The translations under genes and the position numbers were made by a program. From Variovorax paradoxus (GTDB lineage: Bacteria > Pseudomonadota > Gammaproteobacteria > Burkholderiales > Burkholderiaceae_C): 64,000 nt of DNA. Where the stretch lies: contig NZ_LR743507.1 of NCBI RefSeq assembly GCF_902712855.1, forward strand, positions 4,202,001 through 4,266,000, written 5' to 3'. Below the pieces are notes generated by a model. It was not told the DNA's origin. It worked only from the letters and a program-made list of their open reading frames with translations, and did no database searches. Below are positions 1 through 8,773 of this stretch, one piece after another. Position 1 is the first letter of the stretch. Every line of letters starts with the position of its first letter.

Positions 1-864
1 CGCATAGGCCACGCCACGGCTGATGGCCTGCTCCAGGCCATTCTTCACGCGGTAGAAACCTTCCTGCGTGCGCTCGCCGGTCAGGAACGGCTTGTCGTTG
101 GCGTCGTGATCGGAGGTGATCAGGTTGGCGGCTTCCGCATCGGTGCGGGCCAGAACAATGGTCGACACGCCCAGCACGTCGGCGGCAAAGCGCGCCGCGA
201 TCAGCTTCTCGCAGGCTTCCTGCGTGGGCACGAGAACCTTGCCACCCATGTGTCCGCACTTCTTCACGGCAGCCAGCTGATCTTCGAAATGCACGCCAGC
301 GGCACCAGCGGTGATCATGTTCTTCATGAGTTCGAAGGCGTTCAGCACGCCGCCGAAACCAGCCTCGGCGTCGGCCACGATCGGCAGGAAGTAGTCGATG
401 AACTCCTTGTCGCCGGGATTCACGCCGCGGCCCCACTGGATTTCATCGGCACGACGGAAGGTGTTGTTGATCCGGCGGACCATTGTCGGCACCGAGTCGT
501 ACGCGTAGAGCGACTGGTCGGGATACATGGTTTCCGACGTATTGCCGTCGGCGGCAACCTGCCAGCCAGAGAGGTACACCGCTTCCAGGCCCGCCTTGGC
601 CTGCTGCATGGCTTGCCCCGCGGAGATCGCGCCGAAGGCGTTGACGTAGCCCTTCTTCGCGCCGCCGTTGATCTTGTCCCACAGTTTTTCAGCGCCGCGC
701 TTTGCCAGCGTGTGCTCGATAGGGAAAGAGCCGCGAAGACGCACGACGTCGGCAGCGCTGTAGCCGCGCTTGACGCCCTTCCAGCGGGGATCTGTCGCCC
801 ACTCCTTTTCGAGTGCGGCAATCTGCTGTTCGCGGCTCAGTTGTTCTGTGAGGGTCTGGGGCAT
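1..864 (-). CDS. aceA: Isocitrate lyase, N-terminal 288 codons (3' end outside window)
   Basis: Isocitrate lyase cleaves isocitrate to glyoxylate and succinate, the first step of the glyoxylate shunt, and works in the cytoplasm. The reverse strand encodes 288 codons from an ATG at 864 to the window edge, so the C-terminal part is missing. The active-site loop KKCGHMGGKV with its catalytic cysteine is present, as is the typical SGWQVAAD stretch. The start is supported by an ACGGAG ribosome-binding site just upstream. The gene stands alone on this side, and its upstream region is strikingly AT-rich with two inverted repeats (938-955, 1011-1031), as expected for a carbon-source-regulated promoter. 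Family assignment is secure; only the missing end is uncertain. Confidence 0.97.
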   Translation of the reverse strand, partial: MPQTLTEQLSREQQIAALEKEWATDPRWKGVKRGYSAADVVRLRGSFPIEHTLAKRGAEKLWDKINGGAKKGYVNAFGAISAGQAMQQAKAGLEAVYLSGWQVAADGNTSETMYPDQSLYAYDSVPTMVRRINNTFRRADEIQWGRGVNPGDKEFIDYFLPIVADAEAGFGGVLNAFELMKNMITAGAAGVHFEDQLAAVKKCGHMGGKVLVPTQEACEKLIAARFAADVLGVSTIVLARTDAEAANLITSDHDANDKPFLTGERTQEGFYRVKNGLEQAISRGVAYA

Positions 865-937
865 GGTCACTCCGTGAGGTTGGTTGAGGGTCTGGCGTTT
901 CAGCCGTGGAGTTACTTTAATCCGGCCTCAAACTCTT

Positions 938-955
938 ATGTCTTATAGAAGACAT
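938..955. promoter_or_regulatory. Inverted repeat overlapping probable aceA promoter
   Basis: ATGTCTT and AAGACAT form a perfect 7-bp inverted repeat around a 4-bp spacer. On the reverse strand it overlaps a plausible -10 (TATAAG) with a TTGCTG-like -35 about 18 bp upstream, about 75-90 bp before the aceA start. It looks like a repressor operator (GntR or XRE type regulators often control this gene). The cognate regulator is not in the window. Confidence 0.5.
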
Positions 956-1010
956 ATTTTTCACTCAGCAAAATCAATAAGTTAGATCGATATTTCTCAA
1001 TACAAAATTA

Positions 1011-1031
1011 TTTTTCTCATATCGAGAAAAA
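1011..1031. promoter_or_regulatory. AT-rich inverted repeat between GGCT gene and aceA
   Basis: TTTTTCTC and GAGAAAAA flank a 5-bp spacer as a perfect 8-bp inverted repeat, with outer CAATA/TATTG arms at about 998-1002 and 1033-1037. It lies just after the stop of the reverse-strand gene ending at 1071 and upstream of the aceA promoter. It could be a second operator for aceA. Its AT-rich stem makes it a poor intrinsic terminator. Confidence 0.35.
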
Positions 1032-1070
1032 ATATTGCAGCGCAACACTCGATGATTTCGCAATACGCAA

Positions 1071-1484
1071 TCAATCTTTCGGTTGTGAAAACGCCGCCCC
1101 CCCGCCCGCGGCGTGCGCGATCCAATCGCCGCTGTCGACGGTGCTTCGGCCAACGATTCGCGATGAATGGATCTCGTAGACCAGGCAGTCGAGCAACTGC
1201 CCGCCGACTTCCACCTGCACTCGCCGCTTGATGTACTCGCCCGAGTCGTCGTCCGCGACTTCCTCGAGTACGTCGAGCGCCGCTTCGACGGAAGGCTCGA
1301 TCGCATAGACCTCGCCCTTCACGCGCGTTGTTCCGCCGAGCACCAGACCCGGATAGGCACCGAGGTCATAGAGCGTGCCAGCGATGCTCGCCTCCCCGAT
1401 CCACACCGGCAGCGGCTTATAGCGTGCGATGTCGTTGTGCCCGCCGCGCCGCAGCGTGCCGTAAACAAGAACGTGGGGCATCAT
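1071..1484 (-). CDS. Gamma-glutamylcyclotransferase (AIG2/YtfP-like) family protein
   Basis: This 137-residue protein has the GGCT/AIG2 fold signature: an N-terminal VYGTLRRG substrate-binding loop at about residues 8-14 and the conserved glutamate in KGEVY (Glu58), which acts as the general base in characterised members. Family members release 5-oxoproline from gamma-glutamyl amines or peptides, but YtfP-like bacterial proteins often lack an assigned substrate, so the exact reaction is unknown. It is a soluble cytoplasmic protein of typical length. Its start lies only 37 bp from the divergent transporter gene at 1522, so the two share a promoter region. The C-terminal tail is glycine/alanine-rich and probably disordered. 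Confidence 0.85.
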   Translation of the reverse strand: MMPHVLVYGTLRRGGHNDIARYKPLPVWIGEASIAGTLYDLGAYPGLVLGGTTRVKGEVYAIEPSVEAALDVLEEVADDDSGEYIKRRVQVEVGGQLLDCLVYEIHSSRIVGRSTVDSGDWIAHAAGGGAAFSQPKD

Positions 1485-1521
1485 CGAACCGCCTTCTCCG
1501 AAACAACAGAACTTCAGTCTA

Positions 1522-2454
1522 TTGAACTCCGCTGCCCCCGCACCAGGCCGCCTCGTAGCCTATGGCTGCCTGGCCTTGAGCATGTCGCTCGTCGGCGCCT
1601 ACGTCGCCCTTTCCAAGCCTCTCGTGGTTGCCTTTCCGGTGCTGCTGCTGGCGTGGCTGCGATTCGGCATTGCCGCACTGGCCATGCCGCATTGGCTCAA
1701 GCGCGCGCCCGACGAGCCGCCGATGACGCCGCGCACGCGCGGCCTCGTGTTCCTTGAATCGTTCCTCGGCAACTTCCTGTTCTCGATCTGCATGCTCTAC
1801 GGCGTGAGCCTGACGAGCGCGGTTTCGGCCGGCGTGATCATGGCGTCGATTCCCGCCTGCGTGGCCGTCGCGAGCTGGCTCTTTCTGCGCGAGCGCATCA
1901 CCATGCGCATCGCACTGGCCATCGCGTGCGCAGCATTCGGCATCGGCCTGCTGGCACTCGCGCCAGCGCACACACCGGCGCATGCTCCCGAGCCGGGCGC
2001 CATGCGTTCGTCGATTCCTTGGCTCGGCAACCTGCTCGTGTTCTGCGCGGTGCTCTGCGAGACGGCCTATGCGGTGATCGGCAAGTCGCTCACCGGGCGC
2101 CTCGGCCCGAAGCGCATCGCTTCGCTCATCAACCTCTGGGGCTTCGTGCTGTCGATGCCCTTCGGCATCTGGCTTGCGCTGCAGTTCGATTTCAGCGCTG
2201 TGCGCCTCGGCATCTGGGCGCTGCTGGTGGCCTATGCACTGGCCGCGAGCATCTGGACCGTGTGGCTCTGGATGAACGGACTTCGCCACGTACCAGCGGC
2301 TCAAGCGAGTGTCTTCACCGTGCTTCTGCCCGTCAGTGCGGCCTTGGTCGGTGTGCTCGTGCTGGGTGAAAACCTCTCCTCGCCACAGCTGCTTGCGTTC
2401 GTCATCGCACTCGTCGGCGTGGTGCTTGCGACGTGGCCCGGGCGCAGAACGTGA
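1522..2454 (+). CDS. DMT-superfamily (EamA) transporter
   Basis: A 310-residue polytopic inner-membrane protein with about ten hydrophobic segments in two EamA repeats (roughly residues 12-150 and 165-305), the layout of drug/metabolite exporters such as RhaT/YdcZ relatives. The substrate cannot be read from the sequence; EamA proteins export amino acids, nucleosides or drugs. The best start is a TTG at 1522, because the reading frame has no earlier candidate before the divergent gene and the hydrophobic N-terminal helix begins about 12 residues later. The linker between the repeats carries an Ala/His/Pro-rich stretch (about residues 153-160). The gene is divergently arranged with the GGCT-family gene. 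Confidence 0.85.
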   Translation: MNSAAPAPGRLVAYGCLALSMSLVGAYVALSKPLVVAFPVLLLAWLRFGIAALAMPHWLKRAPDEPPMTPRTRGLVFLESFLGNFLFSICMLYGVSLTSAVSAGVIMASIPACVAVASWLFLRERITMRIALAIACAAFGIGLLALAPAHTPAHAPEPGAMRSSIPWLGNLLVFCAVLCETAYAVIGKSLTGRLGPKRIASLINLWGFVLSMPFGIWLALQFDFSAVRLGIWALLVAYALAASIWTVWLWMNGLRHVPAAQASVFTVLLPVSAALVGVLVLGENLSSPQLLAFVIALVGVVLATWPGRRT

Positions 2455-2609
2455 AAAAGAGAGCTTCTCCCCTCTGAAAAAACAACAGCCCCCAATGAAA
2501 AAAGCGCTTTTTCCCTTGGAAACGCGTTTTTTCTCCTTTAGCATCCGCAATGCCACTGGAGACGCAAGTTTTTCATTGGTGAACGTTCAACCAAAAAAGG
2601 AAATCAACC

Positions 2610-3059
<450 letters not shown>

Positions 3060-3091
3060 GCCCTCGGGGGCCTTGTGCTCCCGAATCAGGA

Positions 3092-3117
3092 AGCCCGCTT
3101 CATGCGGGCTTTTTTTT
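3092..3117 (+). terminator. Rho-independent terminator of the H1/SWIB gene
   Basis: AGCCCGC and GCGGGCT form a 7-bp GC-rich stem with a TTCAT loop, followed by a run of eight T. The hairpin overlaps the last codons of the convergent AraC gene, whose stop codon is at 3100-3102. Confidence 0.93.
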
Positions 3118-3879
3118 CGTCTGCGACACGCCGTTCTCCACCTCGAAGAAGCGCGCCGGCGTGCAGCCGAAGTGCTTGCGAAAGGCCTCTATGAAGGCAC
3201 TGATCGAGCTGTAGCCCACCGTCAGCGCCACAGCGGTGACGCTCTCTCGCAGGCTCAGCAATTCCACCGACTTGAGAAGCCGCGCCTGCTGGCGCCATTG
3301 CGCGAAGCTCAGGCCGGTCTCGGCGGCGAAGCGGCGCGTCAATGTTCGTCGCGCCATGCCGATGCGAGCAGCCCACTCGTCGATGCCATCGGTGAGCGCC
3401 GGATCGCCAGCCAGCGCGGCCGCCATGGCAGCCAGGCGCTTGTCCTGCGGCATCGGCAGGTGCAGCGACTGCGGACCGCTCGCTGCCAGCTCGTCGATCA
3501 GAACGGCCACCAGCCGCTCACGGCGGGGCTCCAGAAGGGCATCGGATGCATCCAGCGAGATCAGCCGCTCCAGCAGCCCCTGAAGCAGCGACGTAGATGC
3601 GAACACGTGCGGTCCGTCCGGCAAGGCCGCCGCGGCGTGCGCTCCGATGTGCAGGCTCCAGCCCGCGGTGGCACCGAAGCTCTGCGCCGCGTGGGCGCAG
3701 CGCGGCGCAATCCAGCCGATCCAACCCGGCGGCTGCACCCAGCGGCCCGACGGCGTCTCGATGACCTGAAGCCCCTCGCGCAACGCGAAGAGCTGCCCCG
3801 TCTCGTGCGCGTGATAGCCCGTCACGCGCGGCGCCTCGTACGCATGGACCCAGAGCTGCGCCGGCATCTCAGCCGCCAT
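3100..3879 (-). CDS. AraC-family transcriptional regulator
   Basis: A 259-residue regulator with an N-terminal cupin-like sensor half (about 1-150, with the YHAHETGQ histidine-rich strand) and a C-terminal pair of helix-turn-helix motifs (about 155-250). The hallmark second helix-turn-helix reads VALTVGYSSISAFIEAFRKHFG. It therefore activates or represses a target promoter in response to a small ligand that is not identifiable. It is divergent from the small gene at 3983, about 100 bp away, which may be its target. Its last codons (lysine run, then Pro-Ala) are formed by the terminator of the convergent H1/SWIB gene. Confidence 0.9.
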   Translation of the reverse strand: MAAEMPAQLWVHAYEAPRVTGYHAHETGQLFALREGLQVIETPSGRWVQPPGWIGWIAPRCAHAAQSFGATAGWSLHIGAHAAAALPDGPHVFASTSLLQGLLERLISLDASDALLEPRRERLVAVLIDELAASGPQSLHLPMPQDKRLAAMAAALAGDPALTDGIDEWAARIGMARRTLTRRFAAETGLSFAQWRQQARLLKSVELLSLRESVTAVALTVGYSSISAFIEAFRKHFGCTPARFFEVENGVSQTKKKPA

Positions 3880-3982
3880 GGCCGGCCCGCCGGCGACATC
3901 GATCGGCCCCGTGCCGCAAGCCGCGCGATGCCCTGCGGCCTAGCATCGAGTCCATCTTCAACAAGCCATCCAAGGAGCATCC

Positions 3983-4285
3983 ATGAAAGCGCAGGACATC
4001 ATTGCCGACGGCCAGGACTTCACCGTCATCGGCGGCCGCACCGTGCGAAAGGGCTCGGTCGGCGCCTTTCTCGCCAATGCGCGAGTCCTCGAGGACGCGC
4101 GCGCGTCCGCCGAAGACAGGCACACCGCGCAGCAGGACCTGCACGCGCTGGTTCCCACGCTCGACGCACTGGGGCTGTTCGACGTGTTCGAGCTGCGCTC
4201 GCCCGCGCTGCGCGACGAGGTTGAACAGGCCCGCCATCGCGCCGCGCTCAACCCTGCGCCGGCTGCTGCTTCGCCGAACGCGTGA
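3983..4285 (+). CDS. Conserved-looking small protein of unknown function
   Basis: A 100-residue soluble protein I do not recognise. It begins MKAQDIIADGQDFTVIGGRT, preceded by CAAGGAG at a good distance, so the start is well supported. It has no signal peptide, transmembrane segment or cysteine. Helical regions dominate after residue 25 and the tail is Ala/Pro-rich. Position supports a real gene: it lies divergently next to the AraC regulator. The last 38 bp overlap the 3' end of the convergent TPP-enzyme gene. A role as the AraC target is a guess from position only. Confidence 0.65.
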   Translation: MKAQDIIADGQDFTVIGGRTVRKGSVGAFLANARVLEDARASAEDRHTAQQDLHALVPTLDALGLFDVFELRSPALRDEVEQARHRAALNPAPAAASPNA

Positions 4286-5975
4286 TCGCGCCCAGCGTGC
4301 CCCGCGTGGTGATCACCTCGGGATCGAGCGGGATCTCGATCAGCGTGCCCGTATCGGCCGCCAGCGCCCGCAGCAGCGCGGCTTCGAACTGCGCGGTTTC
4401 CGTCACGCGCTCGGCGGCATAGCCGTAGGCGCGCGCGAGGCCGCAGAAATCGGGGTTGCGCAGCGCCGTGCCGCTCGTGCGTTCGGGGTATTCGCGCTCC
4501 TGGTGCATGCGGATGGTGCCGAACATGCCGTTGTTCAGCAGCACGATGATGCTCTTGCCGCCATGCTGCGACGCCGTCGCCAGCTCCTGCCCCGTCATCA
4601 GGAAATCGCCGTCGCCAGCGATGGTGAAGGCCACGCGACCGGTTGCCAGGTTGGCCGCGATGCCGGCGGGCACGCCATAGCCCATGGCGCCGCTGGTCGG
4701 CGCCAGCTGCGTCTTCACGCCCTTGGTGAGTCCGTGGTAGCGGAAATAGCGGTGCACCCAGCTCGCGAAATTGCCCGCGCCGTTGGTGATGGCGGCATCG
4801 GCCGGCAGGTGCTTCTGCAGCAGCGCGACGACCTCCGCCATGTCGACCGCCCCGCGTGGCGACTCCGCCGGCATGCCGGCCAGCGCCTGCGGCACCAAAT
4901 TCGCCTCGTAGTCGGCATGCGCCTGCTGCGTCCAGTCCTCCCAGGGCAGCGTCGGCGGCGCGCTCAGCACCTCGAGGCTGCGCGCGGCGGCGCTCATGCC
5001 GGCATTGATGGCCAGGTCGGCCTGGTACACGCGGTTGAGCTCTTCGGCGCTCGCATGGATATGCACCAGCGTCTGCCTTGCCTTGGGCGCTTCCAGCAGG
5101 GTGTAGCCACCGGTCGTCATCTCGCCGAGGCGCGGGCCGATCGCGAGGATCAGATCTGCTTCTTTCACGCGCTGCCCGAGCTTCGGGTTGATAGCGATGC
5201 CGACGTCGCCCGCATACAGCGGATGGTGGTTGTCGAAGGTGTCCTGGAATCGGAAGGCGTTCGCCACCGGCAGGCGCCAGTTCTCGGCAAAGCGCTGCAG
5301 CGCCTGCGCGGCCTGCGTGGTCCATCCGCCGCCGCCGGCGATCACCAGCGGACGCTGCGACTTCAGCAGCAGTTCGCGCAATGTGCGCAGCGCGCCCGGG
5401 TCGCTCCAGGGCTCGACCGCCTCCACGCGCTTCAGCGGACGCGCGGCGGTCTCGCTGCGCAGCATGTCCTCGGGCAGCACCAGCACCACCGGACCCGGCC
5501 GGCCATTCATCGCGGTGGCGAAGGCGCGCGCAATGTATTCGGGAATGCGGTCCGCGTCGTCGATGCGTTCCACGCGCTTGGCGAAGCCCTTGGTGCTCGG
5601 TCCGAAGAAGCTGCCGTAGTCGACCTCCTGGAAGGCCTCGCGGTCGCGGAAGTCGCTGCCGACGTCGCCCACGAAGAGCACCATCGGCGTCGAATCCTGG
5701 AAAGCGTTGTGCACGCCGATCGATGCGTTGGTCGCGCCCGGACCGCGGGTGACGAAACACACGCCCGGCCGCCCGGTGAGCTTGCCGTGCGCCTCGGCCA
5801 TGAAGGCCGCGCCGCCCTCCTGCCGGTTGACGATGAAACGCGCGCGGTCGCCGTACGCATGAAAGCCGTCGAGCACCGCCAGAAAGCTTTCGCCCGGCAC
5901 GCCGAACGCCATTTCCATGCCTTGCTCGATCAGGCACTCCACGATCAGGTGCCCCGCGGGTTGTGATGTACTCAT
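4248..5975 (-). CDS. Thiamine-diphosphate enzyme, acetolactate-synthase-like
   Basis: A 575-residue enzyme with the three-domain layout of the acetohydroxyacid synthase/pyruvate oxidase family: N-terminal PYR domain with the catalytic glutamate in NRQEGGAA (Glu53), a central Rossmann-like domain (about 190-330) and a C-terminal PP domain with the GDGDF...NN cofactor motif (about 440-470). These enzymes decarboxylate 2-oxo acids and transfer or oxidise the product. The exact substrate is open, since no regulatory subunit or biosynthetic neighbours are present to suggest true IlvB. The start at 5975 (MSTSQPAGH) fits the family N terminus better than an upstream in-frame extension to 6035. The gene is divergent from the TetR gene at 6080. 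Confidence 0.88.
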   Translation of the reverse strand: MSTSQPAGHLIVECLIEQGMEMAFGVPGESFLAVLDGFHAYGDRARFIVNRQEGGAAFMAEAHGKLTGRPGVCFVTRGPGATNASIGVHNAFQDSTPMVLFVGDVGSDFRDREAFQEVDYGSFFGPSTKGFAKRVERIDDADRIPEYIARAFATAMNGRPGPVVLVLPEDMLRSETAARPLKRVEAVEPWSDPGALRTLRELLLKSQRPLVIAGGGGWTTQAAQALQRFAENWRLPVANAFRFQDTFDNHHPLYAGDVGIAINPKLGQRVKEADLILAIGPRLGEMTTGGYTLLEAPKARQTLVHIHASAEELNRVYQADLAINAGMSAAARSLEVLSAPPTLPWEDWTQQAHADYEANLVPQALAGMPAESPRGAVDMAEVVALLQKHLPADAAITNGAGNFASWVHRYFRYHGLTKGVKTQLAPTSGAMGYGVPAGIAANLATGRVAFTIAGDGDFLMTGQELATASQHGGKSIIVLLNNGMFGTIRMHQEREYPERTSGTALRNPDFCGLARAYGYAAERVTETAQFEAALLRALAADTGTLIEIPLDPEVITTRGTLGAITRSAKQQPAQG

Positions 5976-6079
5976 GAGAAGAAGAACCTCAGCTGCAGAT
6001 GTGTTGGCGTTCGCCGTTGCCGATTGTGCGTCCACCGCCCAGGCCTTGCTTTAATTCCCCAACTGGTTAAATTCGCGCC

Positions 6080-6754
6080 ATGAAGGCCCCCAAGGACTCC
6101 CCACACGACAGCGGCGACGCCACCGAGACGCTCGAGCCACGCTCGCGCGACGCCGACCGCTCGCAACTCGCGATCCTCGCGTCGGCGCGCGACGAGTTCT
6201 CCGCACGCGGCCTCGCCGGTGCCCGCATGGACAGCATCGCCGAGCGCGCAGGCCTCAACAAGCGCCTCATCTATTACTACTTCGGCAGCAAGGACGACCT
6301 GTTCCTCGCCGTGCTCGAGCGCGTGTACGCCGACATCCGCGAGGCCGAGCAGCGCCTGCACCTCGACGAGATCGACCCGGTCGAGGCCATCCGCCAGCTG
6401 GTGTCCTTCACCTGGCACTACTACCTCGAGCACCCCGAGTTCATCACGCTGCTCAACAGCGAGAACCTGCACGGCGCGGCGCACCTCAAGCGCTCCGAGC
6501 GCATCCAGGAGATGAACTCCCCGCTGGTGCAGATGCTCGACACCGTGCTCGAGCGCGGCCGCCGCGACAAGCTGTTCCGTGCGGGCGTCGACCCGGTGCA
6601 GCTGTACATCTCGATCGCCTCGCTGTGCTACTTCTACCTGTCGAACAACCACACGCTGTCGGCCATCTTCGGCCGCGACCTGCGTGCACCCAAGGCGATG
6701 GCGCAACGCCTGTCGCACATGACGGACCTCGTGCTGGGCTACGTCCTGCACTGA
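6080..6754 (+). CDS. TetR/AcrR-family transcriptional regulator
   Basis: A 224-residue regulator with a TetR helix-turn-helix at about residues 30-76 (AGARMDSIAERAGLNKRLIYYYFGSK split across helices 2 and 3, with the typical YYYFGSKDDLF end) and a C-terminal ligand-binding helical domain. The Tyr-Tyr-Tyr-Phe signature resembles regulators of aromatic or pyrimidine catabolism (RutR-like), but the ligand is unknown. It lies directly before the putative catabolic operon, and a 20-bp inverted repeat at 6857-6876 in that operon's promoter is the likely operator. It is divergent from the TPP-enzyme gene, so it could control both directions. Confidence 0.92.
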   Translation: MKAPKDSPHDSGDATETLEPRSRDADRSQLAILASARDEFSARGLAGARMDSIAERAGLNKRLIYYYFGSKDDLFLAVLERVYADIREAEQRLHLDEIDPVEAIRQLVSFTWHYYLEHPEFITLLNSENLHGAAHLKRSERIQEMNSPLVQMLDTVLERGRRDKLFRAGVDPVQLYISIASLCYFYLSNNHTLSAIFGRDLRAPKAMAQRLSHMTDLVLGYVLH

Positions 6755-6856
6755 TTCCCGCGCGCCCGCCTCGGGCACACGCGCACGCTTTCTCTCTCCG
6801 GGTATTCACTAGGCGGCCGCCGTTGACGCCGCGGCGCAGCCGTTTCTAGAATCTGT

Positions 6857-6876
6857 AATTCACTCGATGGTGAATT
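6857..6876. promoter_or_regulatory. Probable TetR operator before the catabolic operon
   Basis: AATTCAC and GTGAATT form a perfect 7-bp inverted repeat with a 6-bp spacer, just downstream of a TAGAAT -10-like hexamer at 6847-6852 and 42 bp before the first operon gene. Size and place fit a TetR dimer blocking transcription start. The link to the regulator at 6080 is inferred from adjacency. Confidence 0.6.
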
Positions 6877-6917
6877 GATCGATCCAGAAAAAGCGGCCCG
6901 ACCGCGCGGAGACAACC

Positions 6918-7910
6918 TTGAAGCAACTTGCACGAACGACCGTCCTTGCCTCGCTGACATGCATCGCCGCCGTGCTCTCTGCCGTGCCGGACCTGGCCGC
7001 CGCGCAGAACGGCTACCCGACCAAGCCGATCCGCGTGATCGTTCCGTTCGCGGCCGGCAGCACCACCGACATCATTGCGCGCGCCATCACCGACAAGATG
7101 AGCGTCAGCATGGGCCAGACGCTGGTCATCGACAACCGCGGCGGCGCCAGCGGCACCATCGGCCAGCAGGCGGTGGCCACGGCCGCGGCCGACGGCTACA
7201 CGGTGATGATCCATTCGTCGTCGCACACCGTCAGCCCCTCCACCTTCGCCAAGCTGCCATTCGACACGGTGCACGACTTCGCCGGCGTCACGCCGATCTC
7301 GTCGCTGCCCAACGCGCTGGTGATCTCGCCCACGAAGAACATCAAGACGTTGCCGCAGCTGCTGGCTGCTGCACGCGCCAAGCCAGGCAGCATGAACTTC
7401 GCCTCCGCCGGCCAGGGCAGCGCCACGCACCTGAACGCCGAGAAGTTCAAGATGGCCGCGAAGATCGACGCCACCAACATCCCCTTCAAGGGATCGGGCG
7501 AGGCCGTCACCGAGGTGCTCTCGGGCCGCGTCGACTACTACTTCTCGCCCATCGCTCCGGTCATCGGCCAGATCAAGGAAGGCCAGCTGCTGGCGCTGGC
7601 CGTGGGTTCGCCCAAGCGCGCGGCCGCCCTCCCCGACGTGCCCACCACCACCGAGGCCGGCGTGCCGGGCTCCGAATTCAACTTCTGGATCGGAATGATG
7701 GCGCCCGCGAAGACGCCGCGCGACATCGTCGAGCGACTGAACGCCGAAGTGGCGAAGGCGCTGGCCTCGCCCGAGGTGAAGGAGCGCTTCGCCAAGCTCG
7801 GCGCCGACGCCTGGACGCTCAAGCCCGAGCAGTTCGACGCCTACATCAAGGAAGAGATCGCGAGCAACGCACAGCTCGTGAAGGCCGCCGGCCTCTCGGT
7901 CCAACAGTAA
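6918..7910 (+). CDS. Bug-family (tripartite tricarboxylate transporter) periplasmic receptor
   Basis: A 330-residue exported protein with a signal peptide (residues 1 to about 29, ending AAAQ) and the Bug/TctC fold: YPTKPIRVIVPFAAGS at the mature N terminus and the VIDNRGGASGTIG motif that frames the ligand site. Bug receptors bind carboxylates or amides for TctAB permeases, or act as sensors when, as here, no TctAB is nearby. The start is a TTG at 6918 with GGAGA 6 bases upstream. It is the first gene of the run that continues with a complete NitT/TauT-type ABC importer 34 bp downstream, an unusual pairing. Confidence 0.9.
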   Translation: MKQLARTTVLASLTCIAAVLSAVPDLAAAQNGYPTKPIRVIVPFAAGSTTDIIARAITDKMSVSMGQTLVIDNRGGASGTIGQQAVATAAADGYTVMIHSSSHTVSPSTFAKLPFDTVHDFAGVTPISSLPNALVISPTKNIKTLPQLLAAARAKPGSMNFASAGQGSATHLNAEKFKMAAKIDATNIPFKGSGEAVTEVLSGRVDYYFSPIAPVIGQIKEGQLLALAVGSPKRAAALPDVPTTTEAGVPGSEFNFWIGMMAPAKTPRDIVERLNAEVAKALASPEVKERFAKLGADAWTLKPEQFDAYIKEEIASNAQLVKAAGLSVQQ

Positions 7911-7944
7911 ACCTGCCGCTCCCAAGAAAGCCCCGGCTCCCGCC

Positions 7945-8718
7945 ATGCTCCGCAAGCTCCTGCTCTCTCCGGCCCTGCGCCCTTTCATCCTGATCCTGTT
8001 GCTGCTGGTGCTGTGGGACCTGGCGATCCGCCTCTTCAAGATTCCGGCCTACCTGATCCCCCCGCCGTGGGAGGTGGTGAAGCAGCTGGTGGCCGAATGG
8101 CCGCGCTTGCTTTCCGAAAGCTGGAAGACCACGCTCGCCACGCTGGGCGGCTTCGGCCTGACCATCCTCATCGGCATCCCGATCGCGATGGTCATCGCCT
8201 ACTCGCGCGTGGTCGAGTCGTACGTGTACCCGCTGCTGGTGTTCTCGCAGAGCATTCCCAAGGTGGCGATCGCGCCGCTGTTCGTGGTGTGGTTCGGCTT
8301 CGGCATCCTCCCGAAGGTGATCAGCGCCTTCCTGCTGGGCTTCTTCCCGGTGGTGGTGTCCACGGTGATGGGCTTCAAGTCGGTCGAGCCCGACATGCTC
8401 GATCTCTCGCGCTCCATGGGCGCGAGCCGGCTGCAGACCTTCTTCAAGATCAGCCTGCCGCAAGCGCTGCCGCAGATCTTCAGCGGCCTGAAGGTGTCGG
8501 TCACGCTGGCCGTGGTGGGAGCGGTGGTCGGCGAGTTCGTCGGCTCCAACTCGGGCATCGGCTACGTGCTGCAGGTGGCCAACGGCAACTTCGACCTGCC
8601 CCTGATGTTCGCCGCGCTGGTGGTGCTGTCGAGCATCGGCGTGATCCTGTTCGTTGCCGTCGACCTGGTCGAGCGCGTGATGATTCCCTGGCATGCCTCG
8701 CAGCGCCACACGAACTGA
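7945..8718 (+). CDS. NitT/TauT-family ABC transporter permease
   Basis: A 257-residue inner-membrane permease with about six transmembrane helices and the EAA loop (about residues 155-175, MGASRLQTFFKISLPQALP), the docking site for the ATPase. It resembles SsuC/TauC/ThiX permeases that import sulfonates, nitrate or thiamine precursors. It sits between the Bug receptor and the binding protein in the same direction with short gaps, and with the gene at 9931 makes up a complete importer. The permease alone does not identify the substrate. Confidence 0.93.
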   Translation: MLRKLLLSPALRPFILILLLLVLWDLAIRLFKIPAYLIPPPWEVVKQLVAEWPRLLSESWKTTLATLGGFGLTILIGIPIAMVIAYSRVVESYVYPLLVFSQSIPKVAIAPLFVVWFGFGILPKVISAFLLGFFPVVVSTVMGFKSVEPDMLDLSRSMGASRLQTFFKISLPQALPQIFSGLKVSVTLAVVGAVVGEFVGSNSGIGYVLQVANGNFDLPLMFAALVVLSSIGVILFVAVDLVERVMIPWHASQRHTN

Positions 8719-8773
8719 ACTCTTCTCTTTTTCAAGTTCCTTCGCCAAGCCAACAACTCCCGGAGACAAGACC

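Noticed and set aside
3958..5937. Alternative frames of more than 600 codons on both strands over the TPP-enzyme gene
   Set aside because: Both are shadow frames with biased composition; the real frame carries all TPP-enzyme motifs.
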